Notes: generated from the letters alone by a model not told the origin. DNA of 64,000 nt from Eledone cirrhosa (GCA_964016885.1 OZ024745.1:56648800-56712799), one strand, 5' to 3'. Positions 1-11,592 are shown, counted from the stretch's first letter. Program-made: numbers and translations.

Positions 1-445
1 GCGAGAATGTTCATATGTGAGAAAAAAAAAAAAAAAAAAATGAACTGAGAGAGAAATTAAAATATTCTGTGGAAGATTGCAGCTAGGCAATGGAAGAATG
101 TGAGATAACATTTGCATTTTCTGACATCTGTAATTATTTAAAATATATCTTTTGAAAGACATTCATTTTTAGATTAAAAAAAACATTTTAACTGAAAATC
201 TATTTAAAAGATATGTAACATTAAATAAACTTTCAATTATAACTAATAGTGAAAACACGTATAATTTATCAACACATTTGGTACGCTATTATACATTTTG
301 ATTTTCTTCTACTGTCAACCCGTGATAATAATACCATTTACATTGCAATAATGATTATAATAGTAACAGTAATAATGATAATAATAATATTTAAATGAAA
401 TAAAAAAAACAGAACAGCCAATGATATTACAAATATGTATATATA

Positions 446-489
<44 letters not shown>

Positions 490-571
490 TATTTATATAT
501 ATCTAAATATATATATATATATATATATAGATAAGCATATGTATGTAAAACTTCTCTCTCTCTCTCTTCCC

Positions 572-623
<52 letters not shown>

Positions 624-822
624 ATGTATGTGTGTGTATGCATATATACATTTCACAATGGCTGCACAATTCCAGGAAAACAATGGTCCTTTTGAGCTGG
701 AATTATAGCAATATTTTTAATATTTTCAAGTCAATTATTTTATTTCGTCCTTCATATTAATATGAGAATACAATGCACATTCACATATATACTACATACA
801 TACTCATTCGTACACATTCATC

Positions 823-862
<40 letters not shown>

Positions 863-1663
863 GGTGGGTATGTGTGTGTATATATATAGATGAGGTTCGT
901 TAGTGTTTGTGTTTGTGTGTGTGATTGTGCTAACTCAAAATCATTGAATTTTATTCTGCCATTATGCTTTATAAAATAAATTGTGTGTTCCTTTAAATTT
1001 GTGTCAGATGAAAAAAGGAATTGATCTTCATTAAAAGGAACATTTTATGACAAAAATGTGTATTACTGATTAATTATTAGAATATAAGTTTGTTGTCTCT
1101 GTCCTATTAGTTTTATTTTGAATTATTTATACAATATCTAATTGTTTTAAGCAATTAAAATCATTTAAATAAAGGAGAAAATGCTTCTAGTCTTAGTGAA
1201 CACTTAATGCAATTTTCGATCCTTCATTCCATATCTTAATGATAATTATTCCTGAAACATATGATAGCGTGTGTAGATTAATATATATGTTATTAATTTT
1301 GCTAACATAATATACTATGTTGTATCTGTTATTAGTTGTGTGATCAAAATATATCCTCCATTACTTAAATATGAAACCAGAATAATATTTAAGTACAATT
1401 ATATTGAAATGATTCACATTAGTTTAACGCTTTTGTTGGATGAATTTGTGTCCGTAAGTGTTTGAAACGGCATGATTTAGAGTCTGTCAATGTTATCACC
1501 AGATTTGTTCATGTCTGAAATTAGTCATTACTACATACATTAATGATGTATTTATGGTAAATTCCGATGAATTCGATGTTCCATATTAAGGGCTGTTCAC
1601 GCGGAAGGTCGCGAACGCCGCTGTGTTACATGGTACATGGAAATATTCCCTTTAAATTAATAT

Positions 1664-1990
<327 letters not shown>

Positions 1991-2369
1991 TCTATGTATA
2001 TATATACATGTATCTATCTATGTATGGGCAAAATATCCTAAAGATATAATGCAAACCTATGATATAGTTGTGAATGTATGCATGCAACATTTACAGTGAC
2101 GTCATTTGTTTTTAAATATAACTAAAACTGATAAGATAGTTGGAGATGGGTAGCCTTAGATACCGCTGACTGAGGAGATGAATGATGAAAAAGCTTCCCA
2201 ACCATGATCATCGCGCCTTTATCTATATTCAGGTACACACTTTTAAATGTCTACTTGCATATATAAGACGTTTGGTTTCAAAGAGATCTGGCCGTCCAGC
2301 GACCACGCATAAACATCTTCTTTAGCACTACTTCCTTTGTCGGCGAGATATACTATAGTTTGTCATACC

Positions 2370-2476
<107 letters not shown>

Positions 2477-2669
2477 TATGTAATGTACTGGCAGATACAA
2501 TGGGCGTATGACATGACAGAATATTAATGAGATGAGTAATGGAAAAGTAACAATAATATTAATTGCAATTATCATATAAACATACAGTGATATGCGAGGT
2601 TTATTTTGTTGGACTTTATATGTATTATGGTTTGATATTTATCATCGTTTCGGTCTAACATGCGATTTG

Positions 2670-2815
2670 TACATTATACACACACATACACCCAAGCATA
2701 TGCGCACACATATTATATACATGCTACACACGGAAACACACCCATATATATATTTACAGTTATGCACACGCATACACATACAGCCGCACCCACATATACA
2801 CACACACACCGTGTG
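2670..2815. repeat. CA-rich degenerate simple repeat
   Basis: The plus strand is a degenerate mixture of CACA, CATA and ATAC units. Overlapping open frames on both strands are products of this composition (Thr-His-Thr and Cys-Val-Cys runs) and not genes. Confidence 0.8.
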
Positions 2816-3212
2816 GATGGAGTTTACCATTCTATATTTTCTTTTCTTTATGATCGTTTCTTCCAAAAATAGTTTAGCACAGAAAATCCTTTAATATCGT
2901 TGTGAATAGGGGCGATGAGTCAAAATGAATAAAAGATATGAATAAAACGTATTGATGAGTAAAATGCAAATTTACTTTCAGTTGTTGATGTTTTATTCGT
3001 TTATTTTCTTTTCTTTTGGTGGGGGCGGGGAGAGGACTTTTTTGTTTTCTTTTAATCTTTTTACAAGGCATTATGTCATAGGCTGCATTAAGGTATTCTG
3101 CCATCCTGCAATCATTTATTTCACCCATGAAATGCACTTAATTGACATATGATACTCCATATCATATGTTTCATAATATAAGAAATGTAGTACAAATTTT
3201 GTATTAGTGCCA

Positions 3213-4574
3213 TTATAATTTTGACTCACCATCAGAGGCTGTAGACCCGTTACCAACATGAACTAATGTTTGTCCTTGACTGTTGTATCGTACGATTGAA
3301 TCATTTGGAATACGAAGGCTGCATCGATTTGTCGGGGGTAATGTTGGATCGGGTCCATACTGTTCTGCATAGCTCTCCGATCGTAAGCGATTATTTATAC
3401 CACGACATCGACAGCATAATATCTCTCTAAATGGTGTTCGGAATTCCCGGTTAAAACGGGCGTATATTAAAGGATTCATGAAAGAATTGAAATAGCCTAG
3501 CCAAAGGAATATACTATTTACCACCGGGTGTATATGGCACTTCAGATCGAGGGTTTCACAGACCGGTTGAACAACAGCCAAGATAAAGAATGGTAGCCAG
3601 CAAGCAATGAAGCCCCCCATGATAACTCCGAGTGTTTTAGTTGCTTTCTTTTCCTTTGAGCTCGATATTTTATTTCTTTTCAACAGGAAAGATCTGATAG
3701 TAAATCTTCTCTTGTCTCGGCGATTTTGAGACAGCATTTCCTGACCACTATCATCTCCTTCTCTACCTGAATGTAGCGAACCGTTAGGGTATGTATGTAC
3801 ATCACAACTACCACTAGAAGACTTAGGACGATTTGAGTACGGAATGGAAGGCTCAAGGCCCACCACTTGTGAATTAGCCTCGGCACGACTAATTCGATCA
3901 GAAACTTTCCATATTCTATAATAGACAATGATCATAATTGTACAAGGTAGATAGAATGCCCCAACAGTTGCATATATTTGATATCCGAGTTCCCGACTGT
4001 AACCACATTCCAATGCCTCCTGCTGTGTTTTCCAGCCTAATAATGGCGGAATAGATATCAGAGCAGATAGTAGCCATACTATAGTAATGAGCAGCGCCAT
4101 TCGCTTTGGTGTTCTCTTCAATGCATATCTTAGCGGTCGAGTAATAACAAAGTAACGGTCGACACTAATCATGCACAAGTTAAGAATTGAAGCTGTACAA
4201 AGCATTACATCCAACGATGTCCAAGCATCACAAAGTTCATCACCAAGATGCCACTCTTGCATAATTTCATAAAGCAGTGCTAGAGGCATTACAAATAATG
4301 CTACGAATAAATCTGACACAGCTAGTGAAACAATAAGAAAATTTGATGGTGTCTGCAATTTCTTCACCATGAAAACAGCAATGCATACTAACGAATTGCC
4401 TATTATGGTACCCACGATGGTAAAGCTTAATATAAGTGATACTATCACGTGTGTCCATACGGATTGTGTCCCACTATCTCGCATATTCGTGAGCGAATCG
4501 TTGCTTCCATTTGGATGTAACGTTGTAGATGCCAGTGGAAGGCTTGTAGATGTGTCTAACTTCACTGCCACCAT
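3213..4574 (-). CDS. serotonin receptor, 5-HT7/5-HT1-like rhodopsin-family GPCR (large coding exon)
   Basis: Seven-transmembrane amine receptor of the plasma membrane, 453 codons as an uninterrupted frame. Seen: N-glycosylation sequons at N22 and N25, TM1 with GNSLV (59-63), TM2 Asp88, conserved Cys115 and Cys190 for the extracellular disulfide, amine-binding Asp122 in TM3, DRY at 139-141, a third cytoplasmic loop of roughly 90 residues, FxxCWLPFF in TM6 (322-330), WLGY in TM7 (358-361), NPLIY at 367-371, and a CCRC palmitoylation-type motif at 387-390. The KEKKATKTLG-type TM6 entry and the FRTPFREIL tail after TM7 resemble invertebrate 5-HT7 receptors; 5-HT1-like is the alternative. 5-HT7 receptors usually couple to Gs and cAMP (family knowledge). 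Start: the ATG has G at -3 and G at +4, and an in-frame TGA lies about 30 codons upstream. Near the 3' end the frame crosses a consensus splice donor (GTGAGT at 3229-3224, minus), so the last four to five residues may be intronic and the true C-terminus may lie in another exon. Confidence 0.9.
   Translation of the reverse strand: MVAVKLDTSTSLPLASTTLHPNGSNDSLTNMRDSGTQSVWTHVIVSLILSFTIVGTIIGNSLVCIAVFMVKKLQTPSNFLIVSLAVSDLFVALFVMPLALLYEIMQEWHLGDELCDAWTSLDVMLCTASILNLCMISVDRYFVITRPLRYALKRTPKRMALLITIVWLLSALISIPPLLGWKTQQEALECGYSRELGYQIYATVGAFYLPCTIMIIVYYRIWKVSDRISRAEANSQVVGLEPSIPYSNRPKSSSGSCDVHTYPNGSLHSGREGDDSGQEMLSQNRRDKRRFTIRSFLLKRNKISSSKEKKATKTLGVIMGGFIACWLPFFILAVVQPVCETLDLKCHIHPVVNSIFLWLGYFNSFMNPLIYARFNREFRTPFREILCCRCRGINNRLRSESYAEQYGPDPTLPPTNRCSLRIPNDSIVRYNSQGQTLVHVGNGSTASDGESKL
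3222..3232 (-). other. putative 5' splice site in the receptor C-terminal tail
   Basis: On the minus strand the coding sequence reads GAT G|GTGAGTCA, an excellent match to the metazoan donor consensus. Splicing here would end the exon after the first base of a Gly codon (phase 1) at 3230. Unspliced, the frame stops 15 nt later at a TAA, adding Glu-Ser-Lys-Leu. Vertebrate HTR7 is spliced in its C-terminal tail, so an intron here is plausible. The acceptor is not identified; a weak candidate (TTGCAG on minus, around 3107) would add only eleven codons before a stop. Confidence 0.6.
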
Positions 4575-5640
4575 TTCCTTTGTTTTAGGTTTATATTCTA
4601 TCCAACGAATTTGTTCTTCAATAGTCGAACATTTGCGTGAATTGAAGACGCCTGTTTCACAGTGTCACATTATGACAGGGATTTAGGGCATAATATTTGT
4701 GAAATATTTGTTTTTGACATGGATATAAATAAATCAATACATTGAAAACATTGATAGTATTCAAGTGACGGATTCTTTCAATGAAGAAAATAGCTTTGAT
4801 CCAAGCGTTCGGAATTTTGAAAACATGGCTCCGGAATAATGTTTCTATACGTATTTGAACCTAAGAGAAATATATACAAAGCATATAAAATATCAGTTTA
4901 TATGCTCGTTTCAGATTTATTTATTGTATATTTGGATAATTTACTTTTCAGCTATCGACATCAAATTCATAGACGGGCCTTTCCATAAAAAACCTGTTTG
5001 CATATTAGTATATATGTGTACCATACATGTCCGCACATACTTATATATGTTCTTGCTGATATATATATGTTTATCGGAAATTTTGTCTGTGCATATAATG
5101 CATTTCATATTCATGGAGTTCGTTTGAAATCCTCATGCATGGTGTTTAGCATTACCTAGGGTTACGTCATTTCCCTTCAAATGTATTTTTCCTTATAATT
5201 TTCATTGGTATAGGAGTTGTGTTCTCCTGTTCACATTCTATACGGAAAGATGAACGGAATTATTTAGGAGATATTTGTTTCCAATGGTAATGCAACGTAA
5301 CGAAATAACAATTTGTTTATACACAGTCAGGTCCTCATCTATATTGTTTATATATTGACTGTTGTTGATTTCATTTCGTTATGATGAGTCCCATACTATT
5401 ACCGATTGCGCGACAGTATTTTTCATGTAAACAGCTGTTTCAATCCAGTTTTGCACCAGCTTCCTCAATAGGTATATAGCCACATTCTGAAAAGAATAAA
5501 ATAGAAACTTTTAAATTTCAGAGAAGGAAAGAATACATTTTATTACGTTGGTGTATATAACCGATCAACTAAAACTAATACCTGCATATATATATGTTTA
5601 TTTTTATTTTTATTTGTTCTCCTTCCCCATTTTTTCTAAA
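4575..5640. other. upstream flank of the receptor, no further gene seen
   Basis: AT-rich single-copy-looking DNA. No 5' non-coding exon or promoter element can be named with confidence. Short frames here lack recognisable domains. Confidence 0.5.
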
Positions 5641-5649
5641 TGTATTGCC

Positions 5650-5795
5650 AGACACCCTCTGAACTCGCTTCCAAACCTATTTACTCCTGAAGAAGGGCTT
5701 ATGCCCGAAACGTCGTCCACCCCCCCAACTCTCAAAAGCGTGAACCTAATAAACCTTTATTTGTCTGCCTCTGGTTTGTTCCCGTATAAATTTGC
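5650..5795 (+). repeat. interspersed repeat end with hammerhead-like core
   Basis: Contains CTGAAGA (5685-5691), then A, a GGGC/GCCC hairpin with loop TTAT, then GAA ACG, ending in AATAAACC near 5750 and an (AT)n tract from 5799. The order (core, stem II, GAA) is that of a hammerhead, but I find no convincing stem I. A degenerate relative may lie at 28669. Likely the end of a Penelope-like or similar non-coding element. Confidence 0.4.
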
Positions 5796-5797
5796 AC

Positions 5798-5798
<1 letters not shown>

Positions 5799-5853
<55 letters not shown>

Positions 5854-5876
5854 TATATATAATATACATATATACA

Positions 5877-5933
<57 letters not shown>

Positions 5934-5999
5934 TTATACATATATACATTTTTATATATATATACACACATACGTACACACACACACACACACACACAC

Positions 6000-6046
<47 letters not shown>
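5799..6046. repeat. compound (AT)n/(AC)n/(AG)n microsatellite
   Basis: Alternating AT and AC blocks with a terminal GAGAGA block. Several overlapping frames on both strands are artefacts of this tract. Confidence 0.95.
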
Positions 6047-6048
<2 letters not shown>

Positions 6049-7229
6049 AACGCTATTATTAGGCAAATGTTGTATAACTCTAATTTTCCAACGTAGAGAA
6101 AATTATTTTCTCTAACGACAAGAAAATAGGTAAACGAGCGCTCTTATATATGCTAACACGTATAATAGTATCATGAAATGTAAGTACTAATAAGCCAGAT
6201 TTGCGAATGCTTATTATCCACATCCTCATTAACCAAGCTTCTCTGGTATTGGCCTTGTAGTGATTTGTCTTGACCTTCACTGTAGCATTGCATACTGGAG
6301 ATTTGTTTTCCATTAAGATGTTATCTGTCTTACCTGTATTGGTATTTTATTTTGTTTCCATTTTTCTCATCATATATATTTAATGACTTACAGTATTTAA
6401 TTAATTATAGGTGTCTTTTTTGTATAATACCCCATACTTCGATGTGTCCGTAGTAGCTATAAGTGTTGTACATCTGATTTTGGAAGGCATATTTTATATG
6501 CGGTTAATATTTTTCTTGTTTCTCCGTCTCGTCCTCCTAATTATTTTAGTGCCCGATATTAAATCTGTAGCTTACTACTGATATCTCTAGAATACTGACG
6601 TTAAATAGCTATGTTGTTTCATTTCGTTTGTTTTATATAGTAATCATTTCCATCTATAGTATCCCTTTCTAATTTTTATTTTCTATTGTGTGTGGTGAAC
6701 ACTGTCTACTTTATTGTTCCATATTTATTTTATTTGTGCACTAAATAGGAGCTAAATTGACAACATGGGCAATAGGTTCCCCGTAGCAAAGAACCTTGTT
6801 GTAGATCAAATCGTCACGCATTAGTGGTTGCGGAGTTCTGTGCTGAATTCAGAGAGCCGGGGGTTCATTGTGGCTGCATAAAACCAGTGTCTTTCAAAGA
6901 ACAACTTTCATAGTAATATCATCAGAAATATCTGATCTAAAGAATCAATGTTGCACTGTGCTAGCTGAGACCAATAACCAGCTGGTTTTACGCTGCAAAT
7001 TATTAGCTCCCTCTAAGTGTAAGCCTAGTAATGTTAGTGTAAGAAAATATTAGGATTGAGTAATATGCAGGTTTTGTGGCATAAGCCAGAGAGAAGCTAG
7101 TACTAGTATCACGATGATACAGTAACAGGAGAAAATAATGTTTACTGTGAACTCCCTCAAAATTATTAAAGTCAAGAGTCCCGATATAATTGTGGAGGAC
7201 CATAAAAAGTGAACATGCTTCTTAGTTGA
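6047..7229. other. non-coding DNA without recognisable feature
   Basis: Moderately AT-rich with no long frame, SINE signature or strong repeat. I see nothing to annotate. Confidence 0.5.
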
Positions 7230-7280
7230 CCAACGTTATTAAGATTTGATGAATATCTCATCAGATCTTAATAACGTTGG
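7230..7280. repeat. short perfect-loop hairpin
   Basis: Arms 7230-7252 and 7258-7280 (CCAACGTTATTAAGAT...ATCTTAATAACGTTGG) pair over about 22 bp with one mismatch around a loop of a few bases. Could be a small foldback element or a relic of an inverted dimer. No open frame overlaps it. Confidence 0.7.
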
Positions 7281-8222
7281 GAAAGACTTACTAAAGCTCA
7301 GTGAATATAATTGTCTTATAATTGAAATTGAGAGAAGTGGCATCTTGAAATAAAACCAATGAAATATCGTTTCCTCGTCAGTTTTTTTAGCTATATTTTG
7401 TTTTGTTGAGGGCTAGAATGACAAATATGAGTGCAATGCAAACTATAAGAGGGGAAGAGGAATAACCTTGCATAATTCCACTGTAAGACCTATGTTGGTG
7501 GATTTTCCAGTTCTATCAGGGTGTGATTGTAATAGCTTTGAATTCCATAGAGGCATCATGTATTTCAGGAAGTTTGATGTTGCTGGGAAAATAAGCACTA
7601 ATAATAATAATAAAACCCGTGGAATTGAGGCCGTGAAAGCAATAATTGGATAATTGGAACCTGATATAAAAAATGGTAGGAGATTATATATGCAGAAACA
7701 ACGCCAATGGATAGGAAATATGAATGAATTAAAGAAAATGTGAAAAGGACACAAAACTCACACTGCGGATACAAATTAAGAAATAAATTGAAATGATGAG
7801 GGGAGAAATATCGATCTTGGATGAAATATGCTATTAAATCTGTTCCGTCAAGATAATGAAGGGAGGTAATTAAAAATTACAATATTACTTCAAAACTTGA
7901 CATTCCATCAATCAAGCAAAGAAAATATGAAACAGAAAGAACAGCCGAAAGCTCAAATAAACAGAGGATTTGAAAATGAAATATGCGTCACAGGCAAAAG
8001 AAGCTGTTTATATTAGATAGAAAAAAAGTTTTAAGAGAGAAGTTGAGATGTAGATAATTCGATAATTCAAGAAAAGGGATCTCTTTCAATTCATGAGATT
8101 CGAGAATCTGTAAAACAGTATGAAGTACAGAAAATTCTCATAAAGCAAATGTAGAATGGATAAAGAAAGTTGAAAAATCGTACAATAATTTAAAAAGCAG
8201 ACATGGCAAAACATAATTATGG

Positions 8223-8410
8223 ATGAGCTTGAATTAGCAATACATAAACCCAACAAATGGAAATCTCCTGTCATTACTGAAGTGCCAAAATTCTTGTTAA
8301 CGTATCTAACATTTAAAAAAGATACATTAGTAAAATTTTATAACGAAATTATAAACAATCCTGTGAAAATAGCTAATTGATTTGTACAAGGTATAACATA
8401 TCTCTAACTC
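8223..8410 (+). pseudogene. R4/Dong-like LINE reverse transcriptase remnant
   Basis: One frame translates to a segment with NKWKSP, then LVKFYNEIINNP, then QGITYL, with an internal stop (AAT TGA TTT) and a terminal stop. This order matches the start of the RT domain of R4/Dong-type LINEs (W-K-S-P-G-x-D, then N-x-x-F-x-x-G-x-T-x-L). The Gly and Asp of the usual SPGxD are lost. Flanking DNA from about 7440 to 8900 probably belongs to the same decayed copy but is too degraded to assign. It is older than the R4-like copy at 23-25 kb. Confidence 0.55.
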
Positions 8411-8419
8411 AAAACAACA

Positions 8420-9160
8420 GAAATATATATTCCCAAAACCTGATCATCACATTAGGAAACACGTCCTTAATTATTGTTTAAAAAAGAAAAATGTAGATTC
8501 GGCTGCTATAAAGACATGCCAGCGACTCGCAAAACGGTTGGAACAAAAGTACAAACATCAGTGACTGAAGCAGACAGTAGCTATCTCCTTCCTGACTAAA
8601 GTCCTGTTACATCTAGATCATCGATATGCAAATACAACGTTGATATAGAAATGTTGGGGAAGAATGAAAATGAGAGAAGAAAGAAGACCTACCAGATGTT
8701 TTAAAACTTTCACATGAACGTGGAACATATCAATTAACACTTCGATAAACTGAATATCCAACTGATGGCAAACTTATGGAATTTGCTGCATTATGTGCAT
8801 TCATCCTCGTAATGTATTTATGCAGAGACTACAATGCAACCTAGCATTATCAACATTTCTAATGTTTTCAAAAACGCAAACATTTCTATGTCATGAAACG
8901 TTTTTGACGTTATAACCCAAACTATTTCTTATAACAGGTTTAGAACGCAGGGATCGTCTATTAAAATGTGTGTACATTAGTGCTAAAGCGTTTATCAGCA
9001 TAACAACAACATTAAGATAAGATCTACATTAACCTAAATGAACGATTATGAACACAAGCTGCGGCATCTGGAATATAAACTATTTAAAACTATAATAGAC
9101 TGAAAAATCACCTTTTACAAATGTTAATGGAAGATGTGGTAAACAAATCTGTTACATGAT
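8420..9160. other. decayed non-coding DNA
   Basis: No intact frame. Parts may continue the LINE remnant to the left, but I cannot align them by eye. Confidence 0.4.
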
Positions 9161-9167
9161 ATGATGT

Positions 9168-9392
9168 ATGGAAGTGGGTATCAATGTATATATCATGTAT
9201 GTATGCGTATTTATGTATGTATATGTGTATGTATGTATGTATTTAAGTGTGTATGTATTTAAGTATGCATGTATGTACGTGTGCTTGTATGCGTGTATTC
9301 ATTTATGTATTATATATGTATATACGTATTTTGTATGCAAGTATATATGCATGTATGTGTATATATACACATTGTGTGTATATATATATATA
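9168..9392. repeat. degenerate (TATG)n simple repeat
   Basis: Imperfect TATG/TGTA units running into a TATATA block. The frame across it (Met-Tyr-Val-Cys repeats) is a composition artefact. Confidence 0.85.
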
Positions 9393-9394
9393 TA

Positions 9395-9575
9395 AAATCA
9401 AGGAAGTGTGGTAAGGAACCAGATGGACCATAACGCACCAGTGTACTCAATACTTTGGGTAGTAGAGTGGTAATAGGAAAATATTTAACCGCGACGGCAG
9501 AGCTCAAGCCGTTTTGACGGCTATACAGCTGTCGAAACGGCTTGAGCTCTGCCGTCGGGGTTAAACATTTTCCTA
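9395..9575. mobile_element. MITE-like hairpin element, copy 1
   Basis: A unique-looking head (about 9400-9473) is followed by a near-perfect inverted repeat, arms 9474-9522 and 9527-9575, each about 49 bp and containing GCTCAAGCCGTT / AACGGCTTGAGC. It sits between AT-rich simple repeats on both sides. A second copy at 56.65-56.85 kb shares both the head (CATAACGCACCAG, ACTTTGGGTAGTAGAG) and the hairpin, which makes this a dispersed family. No coding capacity. Confidence 0.75.
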
Positions 9576-9616
9576 TATATATATATATATATATGTATGT
9601 ATACATATATATATAT

Positions 9617-9650
<34 letters not shown>

Positions 9651-9712
9651 GTATACATACATATATATATATTTATATATATATATGTATATATGTATAT
9701 ATATATATATAT
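9576..9712. repeat. (AT)n microsatellite
   Basis: AT repeat with regular GTATAC and ACATAC interruptions, placed exactly between the hairpin element and the 254-bp tandem array. Confidence 0.9.
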
Positions 9713-10220
9713 CAAGTAAGTATGTTTTGAAACAGTGAGCAGGTTTGAAAATAGAAAAGCTTTCACCGTATGTTTGACTAAATACATTTTAACCTGATAA
9801 TGGGGTTTAGAAACCTCAGATAAATGGAAAAAGATGAGTATTGACGTACATGGGAGTCGAACCCATGTACTTTGGTTATCCAGACCACTGTGCTAGCATT
9901 ATACCAGCACATCACCCATCTCCTTTCTTTCAAATTAGAGGCTACATTCTTAACGAGTATAAATGACAAGTAAGTATGTTTTGAAACAGTGAGCAGGTTT
10001 GAAATTAGAACATAGAATAGCTTTCACCGTATTTTTGACTAAAGAAATGTTAGCCTGATAAAAGGGTTTAGAACCCTCAGATAAATGGAAAAAGATGAGT
10101 ATTGACGTACATTGGACCCACATCTTTGGTTACCCAGACCACTGTGTTACCATTACACCAACACATCACCCGTCTCCTTCCATTCAAATTAGAAGCTATT
10201 TTCTTAGCTAGTATAAATGA
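9713..10220. repeat. two direct 254-bp tandem units with a tRNA-like segment
   Basis: CAAGTAAGTAT-type starts fall at 9713, 9967 and 10221, giving units of 254 and 254 bp. Each unit carries, on the minus strand, a tRNA-like stretch with box-A-like TAGCACAGTGGTCTGG and, in unit 1, an exact box B (GGTTCGACTCC, around 9850-9860) inside a T-arm ATGGG/CCCAT stem. In unit 2 this arm is mutated. A tRNA-derived SINE or satellite-like unit is the likely nature. It is not a functional tRNA gene: there is no acceptor stem. Confidence 0.7.
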
Positions 10221-10461
10221 CAAGTAAGTATATTTTGAAACAGTGAGCAGGTTTGAAATTAGAAAATAGAATAGCTTTCACCGTATTTTTGACTAAAGAA
10301 ATTTTAGACTTCAGATAAATGGAAAAAGCACAGTGGTCTTGATAACCAAAGATGTGGGTTCGACTCTCATGTACGTCAATACTCATCTTTTTCCATCTAT
10401 CTGAGGGTTCTAAACCCCATTATCAGGCTAAAATGTCTTTAGTCAAAAATACGGTGAAAGC

Positions 10462-10465
<4 letters not shown>
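10221..10465. repeat. third unit folded into an inverted repeat
   Basis: The third copy of the 254-bp unit runs to about 10325 and is then followed by its own inverse. Left arm (around 10270-10327: AGCTTTCACCGTAT... to ...AGATAAATGGAAAAA) and right arm (around 10388-10463: TTTTTCCAT... to ...ATACGGTGAAAGCT) flank a single tRNA-like segment in plus orientation with GGTTCGACTCT. The right edge is an (AT)n tract. Confidence 0.7.
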
Positions 10466-10536
<71 letters not shown>

Positions 10537-10541
10537 TATAA
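10466..10541. repeat. (AT)n microsatellite
   Basis: Pure TA tract immediately adjoining the folded unit. Confidence 0.95.
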
Positions 10542-10660
10542 TTGCGAGATGACAACGAAATACTCGGTCTGGTGCTCGAGTGGCTGGTCTGTTTACAGGG
10601 TGTGAGGGACCCCTAGATCTTGCTACGCTATCATTCTAATTGAAAGAAAACTCATACGTG

Positions 10661-10697
<37 letters not shown>

Positions 10698-10705
10698 GGG
10701 GTATA

Positions 10706-11078
10706 ACATTTAATACAAAGATAGGTTCTTGATTTATCAAACTATCAGTAGGATCTAGGTCTCTTCGTTGTCGCCGACTGATATTTGACGATCTACTCAA
10801 ACGAAACCTGAAAAGAACAAGTGTTTATGTGCAGTCATCTGAAAATGTAGCGAACTCACGTCGATCTTGGAAATGCACCAGCCTGAGAGCAGCGAAACAA
10901 GCACAGAAGATTCCGATCGAGTTGCCGAGGAGAAAAACAGCCACGCGTAGCATCTGCCAATAAATGTTCCTCATACTGTAGAGATTGTCACTCAACATCG
11001 GCCTATACATCCACATCAGGCTGTGACAACATTTCTAGCGCAGTTATCATCTCACGAGACGGATGGAGGTCAAAATGT
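10706..11078 (+). mobile_element. LINE 3' end remnant (C-terminal ORF region with zinc-finger-like tail)
   Basis: In shifting plus frames the translation resembles the C-terminus of jockey/RTE-like LINE polyproteins: CRRLIFDDLLKRNLK, then ENVANSRRSWKC, then AAKQAQK, and further on NIGLYIHIR, which corresponds to a C-x2-C...SRIGLxSHxR finger. Stops and frameshifts are present. It ends directly in a (TATG)n tract, the usual microsatellite tail of such elements. A minus-strand frame over the same bases with a donor-like GTGAGT is a shadow of this remnant. Confidence 0.6.
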
Positions 11079-11155
11079 ATGTATGTATGTATGTATGTAT
11101 GTATGTATGTATGTATGTATGTATGTATGTATGTATGTATGTATGTATGTATGCA
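11079..11155. repeat. (ATGT)n microsatellite, LINE tail
   Basis: About 19 copies of the tetranucleotide, directly after the LINE remnant ending ...GATGGAGGTCAAA. Confidence 0.95.
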
Positions 11156-11335
11156 TATATGTATAAGCTTATATATAGACGGATAAAGCGAAAAATAAAC
11201 GGAGAGAAAGAGATCCATAAGAAACACGAAATAGCTTCTTCAAAGCAAATTGAATAAATAACATATTGGAATGGAGACTTCAGCATTGATCCCTAAATGT
11301 AATCACTGATATTTGAAATATTATCATTCAATATA

Positions 11336-11592
11336 TACACAGAGGAGACTGAGATTAGCTGGACATGCTCAACGACATCCAGATTTGACACTACACTCAG
11401 TGTTCCTGTGGGACCCCTGCATGGACACACTGGAAGAGGAAGACCGAAGTTAACATATGTTGATGTCCTAAGAACATACACTGGTCTGTTGGAGACGCAG
11501 GATATGGCAGCGATAATGAAGGACAGAGACCGCTGGAGAGAAGGTTCATGGATCAGAGATCATGGATCTCTGGAATTTTACCTGCCCTAGAT
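11336..11592 (+). mobile_element. LINE C-terminal remnant
   Basis: Translation gives RRLRLAGHAQRHPDL and LWDP, then after a one-base frameshift GRGRPKLTYVDVL, then DRDRWREG. This is the hallmark C-terminal region of a widespread animal LINE group (RxLxLxGHxxRHPE, GRRGRGRPxxTYVD, DRxxWR). It is truncated on both sides. Confidence 0.7.

Noticed and set aside
2874..3137. Downstream coding exon of the receptor
   Set aside because: A possible acceptor near 3107 gives only eleven codons before a stop and the polypyrimidine tract is weak; not supportable without transcripts.
9849..9910. A tRNA gene with GGTTCGACTCC box B
   Set aside because: There is no acceptor stem or proper D-arm, and the segment recurs in 254-bp units, so it is a tRNA-derived repeat.
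9713..10465. CRISPR-like array
   Set aside because: Units are 254 bp with no short identical repeats and spacers, and the genome is animal.
10825..11016. Minus-strand frame with a hydrophobic stretch and a donor-like GTGAGT, suggesting a membrane-protein exon
   Set aside because: The plus strand of the same bases reads as a decayed LINE C-terminus ending at a (TATG)n tail, which explains the GC content and the open frame better.
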